From the NCBI RefSeq assembly GCF_002994045.1, contig NZ_MQUC01000003.1, forward strand, positions 2,828,501 through 2,892,500: 64,000 nt of DNA, written 5' to 3'. Source of the stretch: Nonlabens agnitus. GTDB taxonomy: Bacteria; Bacteroidota; Bacteroidia; Flavobacteriales; Flavobacteriaceae. This document shows positions 8,044 through 16,178 of this stretch, piece after piece (position 1 is the stretch's first letter; the number at the start of each line of letters is the position of its first letter). The notes under the pieces were generated by a model. That model was not told the origin of the DNA. It saw nothing but the letters and a program-made list of their open reading frames with translations, and did not search any database. Made by a program: the position numbers and the translations under genes.

Positions 8044-9372
8044 TTAAATTTTCCCGTTGATGATGTGAAATAATCGGGAAGATTTGGTATCAGTGAGTGA
8101 TGCTACATAACAGCAAGCCGCTAGTAATCTGTCGTATAGATCTTCTGAAACTAATGCCGATGCGGGCAAAATTTCCAAAATCAATCGATCATAACTGGAG
8201 ACTTGACTATTCAAATGATTGACACTTGCTGTGATCACGGCGTCAAGGATAGATGTCAATATCTTGTATCCCGCAATTTCCTTTTCCACCACATCTGGAT
8301 GGCGGTACAGTTGCTCTCTGGTAATGGAAAGTATGTCCTCAATTTGTGGCTTGAACCTGGACAAATCTGTAAGAGATGTAGTGAGACTGCCAGTCAATAA
8401 AGCATCTTGCCTCTCCATAAACACATTTACGCAATCCGTTATTAAGCTACCGATGGCGAGAGATCTTAAATATGCGATGCGATCAGCCGTGGTGGTCAGG
8501 GCCGTGTAGGTTTCCGTTTTTATGTTGTCACGTACCAGATTGATGAGCAGTTCCAGTGCATGATCTTCGGCAATGTGGCCTAAGTTGATGGCATCCTCAA
8601 AATCAATAATGGTGTAACAAATATCATCTGCAGCCTCAACCAGATAGGTCAATGGATGGCGATGAAATGGCTGATTTTCATCTGTGGAATTAAGTCCTAG
8701 TTCTAGAGCGACATCGTTAAAATGTTCCACATCTGCCTGGAAAATCCCATATTTCTTTTGAGATATGTGTGTGGTGGGCTTCTTTGGCAAAGACTCTTTC
8801 GGGTATTTCACAAAAGCTCCTAAGGTCGCATATGAAAGTCTAAGACCACCTGGAGATCCAGCTACCGTTTTGTTAAGTAGGTGATATCCATTGGCATTTC
8901 CTTCAAAATCAAGCAGGTCTTGTTGTTGCTTTCGCGAAAGCGAACTCATTAAAGCATTTCCCTTTTCATTGGCAAAATAACTGCCTATAGCCTTTTCACC
9001 ACTGTGACCAAAGGGTGGATTTCCTATATCGTGAGCTAGCGCTGCTGCTGCCACAATGGCGCCAAAATCTTGATGCTGATACCCGTTTTCCTGTAATTCT
9101 GGATGCTTTTCCAGCAGGTGCTTTCCAGCCATACGACCCAAGGATCGCCCTACTACCGAAACCTCTAAGCTATGCGTCAACCTCGTATGCACAAAACCCG
9201 TCTGGCTTAAAGGAATTACCTGCGTTTTATCCTGCAGGCTGCGGAACTGTGAGGAAAAAATAATACGGTCATAATCCACCTCAAATCCCAGTCGCAAATC
9301 GTCCTGATCCTTTCTGTGCCTGGGCATGGTATCGCCATGTTTTTTAAGGGAAAGGAGCTGTAGCCAGTTCAT
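8044..9372 (-). CDS. dgt: dGTP triphosphohydrolase
   Basis: A 442-residue HD-domain enzyme that hydrolyses dGTP to deoxyguanosine and triphosphate. Visible motifs: the N-terminal R-S-x-F-x-R-L-like stretch (FSSQFRSLQDKTQV), the HSLEVSVVGRSLGR helix, the HD metal site in ALAHDIGNPPFGHSGE, and a later EAADDICYTIIDFEDA stretch carrying the conserved acidic residues. Length is normal for the family. A near-perfect copy of the 16-bp palindrome (first base differs) is read as LSRK at about residues 144-149. Neighbours do not suggest an operon. Confidence 0.95.
   Translation of the reverse strand: MNWLQLLSLKKHGDTMPRHRKDQDDLRLGFEVDYDRIIFSSQFRSLQDKTQVIPLSQTGFVHTRLTHSLEVSVVGRSLGRMAGKHLLEKHPELQENGYQHQDFGAIVAAAALAHDIGNPPFGHSGEKAIGSYFANEKGNALMSSLSRKQQQDLLDFEGNANGYHLLNKTVAGSPGGLRLSYATLGAFVKYPKESLPKKPTTHISQKKYGIFQADVEHFNDVALELGLNSTDENQPFHRHPLTYLVEAADDICYTIIDFEDAINLGHIAEDHALELLINLVRDNIKTETYTALTTTADRIAYLRSLAIGSLITDCVNVFMERQDALLTGSLTTSLTDLSRFKPQIEDILSITREQLYRHPDVVEKEIAGYKILTSILDAVITASVNHLNSQVSSYDRLILEILPASALVSEDLYDRLLAACCYVASLTDTKSSRLFHIINGKI
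8927..8942. repeat. 16-bp palindrome inside dgt, one mismatch
   Basis: TGCTTTCGCGAAAGCG; the first base differs from the consensus. Read as LSRK on the dgt strand. Confidence 0.9.
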
Positions 9373-9417
9373 ATTATTTTTTGTTGCAAGATAAGTACCA
9401 TGAGGTAAATCAAGAGC

Positions 9418-9444
9418 ATAACATGGCTTAACCGTTTCTTAACA
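9418..9444 (+). promoter_or_regulatory. Pho-box-like direct repeats before the TonB receptor gene
   Basis: ATAACA (9418-9423), TTAACC (9428-9433) and TTAACA (9439-9444) are spaced by 10 and 11 bp, in phase with the helix. TTAACA-N5-TTAACA is the arrangement bound by Bacillus PhoP. A similar pair precedes the phosphate transporter at 13691. That this is a Pho-type operator is inferred. Confidence 0.45.
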
Positions 9445-9525
9445 ATCCCGATCATAAAGCTAATACTGTAATAACCTATCCAAGTGCATTAAGATTGTTT
9501 TTTTGTAACCTCAAAACGAAGCGTA

Positions 9526-12339
9526 ATGAACAGATTGATTTTCATTTTATCTTTTTTTATAACTGTGGTGGCTTCTGCCCAAACAGGTAAGGTAAATGGG
9601 TTGCTTACAGACAAAGATTCTCAAACTGCAGATGAACCAGTGTCGTTTGCGTCTGTGGTATTAAAGGGCACTAACTATGGCGCTCAATCAGATATTGATG
9701 GTAAGTATACCATCACAGCTCCTGCAGGAACTTACACTCTTGTAGTTTCCTTTGTAGGTATGAAGACAGTGGAGATCCCAGATGTGGTCGTGAGAAACGG
9801 ATTTACCACAACCGTTGATGTAGCGATGAGTGCAGAGGCTGCATCTCTAGATGCGGTATCCATAACAGTGACGAAATCCCGCGAGAGCGCAGAGGCTTTG
9901 CTACAAGAGCAAAAGAAATCAGTAACGATCGTACAGTCTATTGGTGCAGAAGAGCTTTCTCAAAAAGGGGTAAGTGATGCCTCTGGAGCAGTTGCAAAAA
10001 TATCTGGAGTATCAAAACAGGAAAGCAGCAGCAATGTTTATGTTCGAGGCTTAGGTGACCGCTACCAAAACTCCTCCTTAAATGGTTTATCACTTCCATC
10101 AACTGATGTGAATAAAAAAAACATTGATCTTGATATTTTCTCTTCTGATGTTATTGAGAGTATTGATGTGAGTAAGGCATATGACGTCCGTTTCTTTGGA
10201 GATTTTTCTGCAGGAAATGTGAATGTAAGATCTAAAAAACATACGGGTAATAGTTTCATCAACATTTCACTGGGAAGTGGTGCAAATACTAATGCCATAG
10301 GAGAGGATTTTCTAAGAATGGATGGCGCGAGTTTCTTTGGTTACTACAATAAATATGACAATGATCCATTTGCTGTTTTATTATCCCATGGTCTTGATCC
10401 AGTAGATGGATATGCTCCAGTGAACATTGACGCGAGTATTGATGGTGGTCATACCATTAAGTTTAATAACGATATGAGATTGAGTATTTATGGATCTGCA
10501 AGTTTTTCTAATGGTTCTTATTTCCAGACTGGTGTAGCGCGCGATTATACAAACGTTCTAAAGGTGGACTTTCCTGCAGTCGAAGAATTTAGTTATACGG
10601 CAAGAACTACCGCACAGGCTAACATTGATTTTAGTATTGATAGCTATAATCGATTTAAGTTGGTGAATTTGTTTGTAAACAAATCAGCAAATGAGGTTTC
10701 TAATTATGGTATCAATGGTTTAGGTTTTAATCGTGATGCTAACGATAGTGAAGATGGATATTTTGTAAGAAACACACAGTTCAACCAAGACAGAGTTCAC
10801 GTAACCCAATTATTAGGTGAGCATGAAGTGACAGATAGTTGGACAATCAATTGGGGAGCTGCGTACAACAAAGTTTTTTCTGACGAACCAGACAGACGTA
10901 GAAATACGCTTGAGGATTATCAGTTTGCCCTTGATAATGACCCTACAACAAATCCAAATTTATTCTCAAACATTGCCTTTGATAACCAGAGATTTACTCA
11001 GGCAGTTCAGGATGACGAATGGACTGGTTTCCTTAACGTAGAGAAAAAATTAAATGATAAAGTCAAGCTTAATCTGCGCTATAGCGGTAAGGTAAAGGAG
11101 AGAGATTTTACGTCTTATAGATATGGGTATGAGGTAGAACTTAATGGAAGCGACGTTCCAGTTCTTGACGTCAATAATCTTGATGCGATCTTCAACTTGA
11201 ATAACCTAAATACAGATGGGAATGGTGTTTATAATACTGTAGTACTCAATCCTATTTCTAATGAAATTGGAAACACGAATGTTCCAGGACTGCCAGAAAA
11301 TATCTATAACGGTGAGATGAGCTACCAAGGTGTTAGCGCAAATGCAGAAATCAACATAGGTAAATTATTAGTAATCCCAGGATTACGCTTTGAAACGTGG
11401 GATCAAAGTATTACTTACGACGTAGTGAATTTACCACCTAATGATCCAGGCTTGAGAAGTGTTTATGAAAACATCTTGTTACCTAGCTTGAACTTGAAAT
11501 ATGCCTTAACTGATGATATCAACTTGAGAGGATCATACAGTCAGACAGCCTCATTACCAGAGTTTAAAGAAGTGGCACCTTTTGTCTATGAAGATGTAAC
11601 CGTTAGATATGGTGGTAACCCAGACTTACTTGGTGGTAGAGATGGCAGCGGCCCAACTTACTCAACCATTAACAATGTTGACTTAAAGTTTGAATGGTTT
11701 TTCAATAAGTCAGAAGTGCTGTCTGTTGGAGGTTTTTACAAACAAATTAACGATCCTGTCAACAGAGTTGTTGCAGCAGATGCTACTGGGACACAGCGTT
11801 ATTTCAGGACTGGTGATAGTGCAGATGTTGTAGGTGTTGAATTGGAAACTAGAATTGGAGTCATCAAAGATCAAGAGGATGACAATGTATTAGTTGCTGG
11901 CCTTAACATGGCTTATACGCATACCACTCAGGATCTTAAAAATATATCAGGAGATAACGTGACTTATACCACGTCCTTTGACCGTGATGAGATTGAACTG
12001 CAAGGCGCGTCTCCATTTATATTCAATGCAGACTTGACCTATACTCCAACTTTCAATACCTACAAGCCTACAGCATCACTAGTGGCATCCTATTTTAGTG
12101 ATCGTATTTCTGCGATTGGTGCTGGTTCATTGGGAGATATAGTAGAAAAATCAGTGACAACTCTTGATTTTGTATGGAGCAGTCCTTTATCTGAAAACTT
12201 AAGTCTGAAATTTAGCGCTAAAAACCTACTTAATCCTGACATCGAGTATGTTAGAGAAGAAACCAGTAGTGGTGATATTACCATAAGTAGCTTTAAAGTT
12301 GGTGTGAACTTAGGCATGAGTCTTAAATATAAATTCTAA
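9526..12339 (+). CDS. TonB-dependent outer-membrane receptor
   Basis: A 937-residue outer-membrane importer. In order: a signal peptide ending in ASAQ (1-19), a carboxypeptidase-regulatory-like beta-sandwich (about 22-110, typical of Bacteroidota receptors), a plug domain (about 125-245; VYVRGLGDRYQNSSLNG is the conserved plug core), then a long beta-barrel ending in LGMSLKYKF with the terminal Phe expected for barrel insertion. It is not paired with a SusD gene. A beta-helix lipoprotein follows after 31 nt, presumably in the same operon, and a Pit phosphate transporter lies beyond. Pho-box-like repeats about 80 nt upstream suggest induction by phosphate limitation and a phosphate-containing ligand; both are inference. 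Confidence 0.93.
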   Translation: MNRLIFILSFFITVVASAQTGKVNGLLTDKDSQTADEPVSFASVVLKGTNYGAQSDIDGKYTITAPAGTYTLVVSFVGMKTVEIPDVVVRNGFTTTVDVAMSAEAASLDAVSITVTKSRESAEALLQEQKKSVTIVQSIGAEELSQKGVSDASGAVAKISGVSKQESSSNVYVRGLGDRYQNSSLNGLSLPSTDVNKKNIDLDIFSSDVIESIDVSKAYDVRFFGDFSAGNVNVRSKKHTGNSFINISLGSGANTNAIGEDFLRMDGASFFGYYNKYDNDPFAVLLSHGLDPVDGYAPVNIDASIDGGHTIKFNNDMRLSIYGSASFSNGSYFQTGVARDYTNVLKVDFPAVEEFSYTARTTAQANIDFSIDSYNRFKLVNLFVNKSANEVSNYGINGLGFNRDANDSEDGYFVRNTQFNQDRVHVTQLLGEHEVTDSWTINWGAAYNKVFSDEPDRRRNTLEDYQFALDNDPTTNPNLFSNIAFDNQRFTQAVQDDEWTGFLNVEKKLNDKVKLNLRYSGKVKERDFTSYRYGYEVELNGSDVPVLDVNNLDAIFNLNNLNTDGNGVYNTVVLNPISNEIGNTNVPGLPENIYNGEMSYQGVSANAEINIGKLLVIPGLRFETWDQSITYDVVNLPPNDPGLRSVYENILLPSLNLKYALTDDINLRGSYSQTASLPEFKEVAPFVYEDVTVRYGGNPDLLGGRDGSGPTYSTINNVDLKFEWFFNKSEVLSVGGFYKQINDPVNRVVAADATGTQRYFRTGDSADVVGVELETRIGVIKDQEDDNVLVAGLNMAYTHTTQDLKNISGDNVTYTTSFDRDEIELQGASPFIFNADLTYTPTFNTYKPTASLVASYFSDRISAIGAGSLGDIVEKSVTTLDFVWSSPLSENLSLKFSAKNLLNPDIEYVREETSSGDITISSFKVGVNLGMSLKYKF

Positions 12340-12370
12340 AACAATCAAATAATCAATAAAAACTGAAGCA

Positions 12371-13564
12371 ATGAAACTGAATAAACTTTTAATACTGTTT
12401 TTATCTGCTATTGCACTTACTAATTGTACGAGCGATGATACTGCAGATATCGTAATCAACATAAATAATGGCGGTACAGGTACGAGTGGTGCTGTGAATA
12501 TTAGCGGTGTCTATACCGAGAACTTAACACTTGATGCAAACACAGAATATCTTATCAATGGTCCATTGTTGATGAGTAGAGGTACTACGCTTACAATTCC
12601 TGCAGGTACTACACTTAAAGCACAGCCAGTAGGTGTTAATGCGTATATCGCAATACAGCAAGGAGCAAGAATTGATGCTCGCGGTACTCAAAGCAATCCT
12701 ATCGTATTGACTTCTGCAGCAGCAGATCCTCAATCTGGAGATTGGGGTGGCTTGATCATATTAGGAAATGCACCTATCAATTCGACTGCTGCTGGTTCTA
12801 CAGACACTGCAACTTCTGAAGTTGGACAACTTTCTTATGGTGGTAATGAAGTAGCAGATAATTCTGGAACTATTTCTTACCTACGTATTGAATATGCGGG
12901 TGGAGCAATCGATGGAAATGCAGAATTGAACGGTCTTTCTTTATATGCAGTTGGAAATGGAACAAGTATCGATCACGTCCAGGTTTACTTAGGGTCTGAT
13001 GATGGTGTCGAATTCTTTGGTGGTACTGTAAATCTTGATTTTGTTTCAGTAGTTGGAGCAGAGGACGATTCTATTGACTGGACAGAAGGTTATAGAGGTA
13101 ACTTGTCTAACGTTTATGTAGAGCAGCTAGCTAGTGCAGATGGAGACAGTGGATTTGAAATGGATGGATTCAATACAGATTTCTCTCTAGAAGACACTTC
13201 TTTACTATCAAGACCAACCGTGAGTAACGTAAGTATTGTTGGTAACAATGACAACAGTAGAGCATTTAGAGTTCGTGCAGGATCTGGCGGGATCTTCACA
13301 AATGTCTTAATATCAAACACAGGTAGAGGTGTTGTAGTAGAAGATGACGAGTCTGCCTTTAGAACAAGCGATAACATACCAGACGACTTATTGTTTACTG
13401 ATGTAGCCTTTACAAACGTGACTACAGAGTATTCTTATGGATTTGAAGCTGGAGTAGGAACCGCAAACCCAGCACCAACTCAAGCTGATGTTATAAAAGG
13501 TACCTCTGCAAATGCAACAGGTACAGATTATGCTACTTGGGGTGCAGGTTGGACTAGAAACTAA
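12371..13564 (+). CDS. surface lipoprotein with beta-helix repeats
   Basis: A 397-residue lipoprotein: a signal peptide with lipobox LTNC (Cys at about residue 20), a Ser/Thr/Gly linker, then a repetitive, Gly/Asn/Asp-rich region (GTTLTIPAGTTLKAQ, SGDWGGLIILGNAPIN, IEYAGG, VSVVGAEDDSIDW, SNVSIVGNNDNSRAF) with the rhythm of a right-handed parallel beta-helix. Some databases call relatives 'multidrug transporter', which is not supported: there are no transmembrane helices. Its place 31 nt after the TonB receptor and before a terminator suggests it is the receptor's partner lipoprotein on the outer membrane, possibly capturing the ligand. Ligand unknown. Confidence 0.85.
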   Translation: MKLNKLLILFLSAIALTNCTSDDTADIVININNGGTGTSGAVNISGVYTENLTLDANTEYLINGPLLMSRGTTLTIPAGTTLKAQPVGVNAYIAIQQGARIDARGTQSNPIVLTSAAADPQSGDWGGLIILGNAPINSTAAGSTDTATSEVGQLSYGGNEVADNSGTISYLRIEYAGGAIDGNAELNGLSLYAVGNGTSIDHVQVYLGSDDGVEFFGGTVNLDFVSVVGAEDDSIDWTEGYRGNLSNVYVEQLASADGDSGFEMDGFNTDFSLEDTSLLSRPTVSNVSIVGNNDNSRAFRVRAGSGGIFTNVLISNTGRGVVVEDDESAFRTSDNIPDDLLFTDVAFTNVTTEYSYGFEAGVGTANPAPTQADVIKGTSANATGTDYATWGAGWTRN

Positions 13565-13600
13565 GTATCAATAAAGACATCCTGCATGTAAATTTAAAGA

Positions 13601-13628
13601 AAGCTGCCCTCAAACGGGCAGCTTTTTT
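13601..13628 (+). terminator. terminator of the TonB receptor-lipoprotein operon
   Basis: Stem AAGCTGCCC/GGGCAGCTT with a 6-nt loop and a following T-run, about 40 nt after the lipoprotein stop. Confidence 0.85.
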
Positions 13629-13653
13629 ATTGCGGTAAAGCTGGTATGGAATA

Positions 13654-13669
13654 CGCTTTCGCGAAAGCG
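13654..13669. repeat. 16-bp palindrome, intergenic before the Pit gene
   Basis: Perfect CGCTTTCGCGAAAGCG followed by AAC. It sits between the lipoprotein terminator and the Pit upstream repeats. Confidence 0.95.
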
Positions 13670-13690
13670 AACTAAAACACTCCTATATTT

Positions 13691-13707
13691 ATAACCTTAT
13701 CATAACG
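13691..13707 (+). promoter_or_regulatory. Pho-box-like direct repeat before the Pit gene
   Basis: ATAACC (13691-13696) and ATAACG (13702-13707) with exactly 11-bp period, the same phase as two of the TAAC repeats before the TonB receptor. Operator function is inferred. Confidence 0.4.
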
Positions 13708-13756
13708 TACAAGTTCCAGCAAAAGACCATTTTTGCGGATTAATATTTCTATAAAA

Positions 13757-16024
13757 ATGGGAGACATTTATATCTACATGCTCATTATTCTTGCCGGTCT
13801 GGCGATCACTGACCTTGTCGTTGGTGTTAGTAATGATGCGGTAAACTTCTTGAACAGTGCCATAGGTTCCAAGGCCATAAGCTTCAAGACCATCATGATC
13901 ATTGCCAGTCTGGGAATCGCGCTGGGCGCGCTATCCAGCAGCGGTATGATGGAAGTGGCACGTAAGGGAATCTTTAATCCAGGTGAGTTCTATTTTGACG
14001 AGATCATGATCGTTTTCATGGCTGTGATGATTACAGACGTCCTCTTGTTGGACTTTTTCAATAGTATGGGATTGCCTACATCCACTACGGTTTCTATTGT
14101 TTTTGAATTGCTGGGTGCCGCGGTTTGTATGTCGTTACTCAAGATAGGCGAGAGCGAGACAGAGACTTTTCTGGATCTGGGCAAGTATATCGCTAGTGAT
14201 ACGGCCATAGAGATTGTGAGCGGTATACTACTATCGGTGGTTATCGCCTTTACCATAGGTGCGCTGGTGCAGTTTTTATCGCGATTGATGTTGACCTTTA
14301 ATTATAGCAAAAGACCCGCTTTTCTGGCCGGTATTTTTGGTGGTCTTTCCCTAACCAGCTTGTATTACTTCATCCTTGTCAAAGGACTTAAAGGTGCAGA
14401 CCTGGGCGCGCTTAATTTTATATTTGATTACACGACAGAGGTTTATACCACTTTAGGTTATGGATTCATATTCTGGTTGGTGTTCAGTTTGATCTATGTG
14501 TACGTCTTGAAATGGGATATCTATAAATTGATTATCATTTTGGGAACCTTTGGTCTTGCGATGGCTTTTGCCGGTAATGACCTTGTGAATTTCATTGGTG
14601 TGCCTATAGGTGCTTATGATGCTTACAACGTATGGTCTGCAGCAGGTTCACCAGCAGACTTTGCCATGGATGCACTTGCAGGTCAACTGCCTAGCCAGAG
14701 ATGGTTATTACTACTCGCGGGTGTTGTAATGGTATTGACCTTATGGTTTTCATCCAAAGCTCAAGCGGTAGTGAAAACCTCTGTAGACCTCGCGAGACAA
14801 GACAGCGGTACAGAGCGTTTCAAATCTAACGCCTTGTCTAGATACCTTGTACGTTACTCCATTTTAGCGGCCGAAGGCGTTCAACGCATCATGCCTGCAA
14901 AAGCAAGTGCCTACATCTCAAAAAGATTTGAGAAGGCACCATCGCTGGGAATTGTTTCAAAAAATGCAGACAAACCGGCCTTTGACTACGTTAGAGCATC
15001 CGTGAATCTTATGGTGGCGAGTATACTTATCTCTTTGGCAACATCCTATAAGTTACCATTATCCACGACTTATGTGACCTTTATGGTGGCTATGGGAACC
15101 TCGCTGGCAGATAAAGCTTGGGGAACAGAAAGCGCGGTGTACCGTATTGCTGGAGTCCTTAACGTTATAGGTGGTTGGTTCTTTACTGCCTTTAGCGCGT
15201 TTACCGCAGCTGCGATATTTGCTTATATCATTTATTGGGGTGGCTTTTATGCTATTATAGGATTGGTCGTTCTTGCCGTGGTCTTGATCACACGCAGTTT
15301 TATCATGCACAAGAGATCACAGACACAACAAAAGGTGACTGACGAGCTTCAAAAGGCCGAAAGCAACACCATTCAAGGAATCATTGAGGAAAGCTCTGAA
15401 ACGGTCGCTACCGTCTTCAAACGCGCCAGAGACATGTATAGCAACACGCTGGAAGGATTGATTACCCAAGATCTGGGTAGTCTTAAATCGGGTCGCAAGG
15501 CCACCAAAAAGCTGGCGGTAGAAATTGATGGTTTGCGCAACAATATCTACTTTTTTATCAAAAACCTTGATGAAAAAAGTATAGGTGCAAGTAAATTCTA
15601 CATCGACGTATTGGGACATTTACAAGACATTTCCCAGTCATTAGAATACATCTCGCGTTCCAGTACAGACCACATCAACAACAATCACAAGAGCCTTAAG
15701 TTTACGCAGATCAAGGACTTAAAAGAGATCATTGAGCGCATCCAGAAGATTTTTGACGACTCTAAAAAGATCTTTAAGTCTAAAGAATTTAGCGGTCTTG
15801 AGAAGATCATATATGAGAAGCGCGAGTTGCTACAACTGGTCGACAGCAAGATTGAAAAACAGGTCAAGCGCACAAAGAATACTGACGAGTCTCCTAAAAA
15901 CACCACGTTATACTTCGGTTTGTTGCTCGAGACCAGAGACCTTATGAATGTAACCATTCAGGTGGCAGAGCAGTACTATTCAGAGTACGACGCCAGTAGG
16001 TTCGATAACGAGGAAAGCGAGTAA
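13757..16024 (+). CDS. Pit-type inorganic phosphate transporter with PhoU-like tail
   Basis: A 755-residue inner-membrane phosphate permease (PiT/PHO4 family). The two family signatures are present: GVSNDAVNFLNSAIGSKA near the N-terminus and the inverted-repeat equivalent GNDLVNFIGVPIGA in the middle, with STT motifs (GLPTSTTVS, LPLSTTYVT) after each half. About 10-12 membrane helices occupy residues 1-530. The last ~210 residues are soluble, helical and PhoU-like (about 545-755). ATG at 13757 is chosen over an upstream TTG at 13733. The fused PhoU-like tail may gate transport. The TonB receptor-lipoprotein pair upstream and the shared repeat boxes suggest a joint role in phosphate acquisition. 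Confidence 0.93.
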   Translation: MGDIYIYMLIILAGLAITDLVVGVSNDAVNFLNSAIGSKAISFKTIMIIASLGIALGALSSSGMMEVARKGIFNPGEFYFDEIMIVFMAVMITDVLLLDFFNSMGLPTSTTVSIVFELLGAAVCMSLLKIGESETETFLDLGKYIASDTAIEIVSGILLSVVIAFTIGALVQFLSRLMLTFNYSKRPAFLAGIFGGLSLTSLYYFILVKGLKGADLGALNFIFDYTTEVYTTLGYGFIFWLVFSLIYVYVLKWDIYKLIIILGTFGLAMAFAGNDLVNFIGVPIGAYDAYNVWSAAGSPADFAMDALAGQLPSQRWLLLLAGVVMVLTLWFSSKAQAVVKTSVDLARQDSGTERFKSNALSRYLVRYSILAAEGVQRIMPAKASAYISKRFEKAPSLGIVSKNADKPAFDYVRASVNLMVASILISLATSYKLPLSTTYVTFMVAMGTSLADKAWGTESAVYRIAGVLNVIGGWFFTAFSAFTAAAIFAYIIYWGGFYAIIGLVVLAVVLITRSFIMHKRSQTQQKVTDELQKAESNTIQGIIEESSETVATVFKRARDMYSNTLEGLITQDLGSLKSGRKATKKLAVEIDGLRNNIYFFIKNLDEKSIGASKFYIDVLGHLQDISQSLEYISRSSTDHINNNHKSLKFTQIKDLKEIIERIQKIFDDSKKIFKSKEFSGLEKIIYEKRELLQLVDSKIEKQVKRTKNTDESPKNTTLYFGLLLETRDLMNVTIQVAEQYYSEYDASRFDNEESE

Positions 16025-16048
16025 ACGCAGTAAGGATTGAATAGGGTT

Positions 16049-16064
16049 CGCTTTCGCGAAAGCG
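16049..16064. repeat. 16-bp palindrome between Pit and RND genes
   Basis: Perfect copy with extended symmetry, TTCGCTTTCGCGAAAGCGAA at 16047-16066. Confidence 0.95.
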
Positions 16065-16128
16065 AACTACTTCAACACCTCTTTGCTACAAACACAGTAC
16101 CTCACATTGCCGAATTCAGGACAACAAA

Positions 16129-16157
16129 AAAATCCCAACCATGAACCGGTTGGGATT
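16129..16157 (-). terminator. terminator of the efflux operon
   Basis: Stem AATCCCAACC/GGTTGGGATT with a 7-nt loop; on the minus strand it runs into seven T, about 20 nt after the RND pump stop. Confidence 0.85.
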
Positions 16158-16178
16158 TACTTTTTAAGCACTTTTAAG

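Noticed and set aside
9869..9893. Another degenerate palindrome in the TonB receptor gene (CCCGCGAGAGCG)
   Set aside because: Only 10 of 16 bases match, within chance for a search of this size.
12371..13564. Beta-helix lipoprotein as a multidrug transporter
   Set aside because: No membrane helices; it has a lipobox and a repetitive beta-rich region instead.
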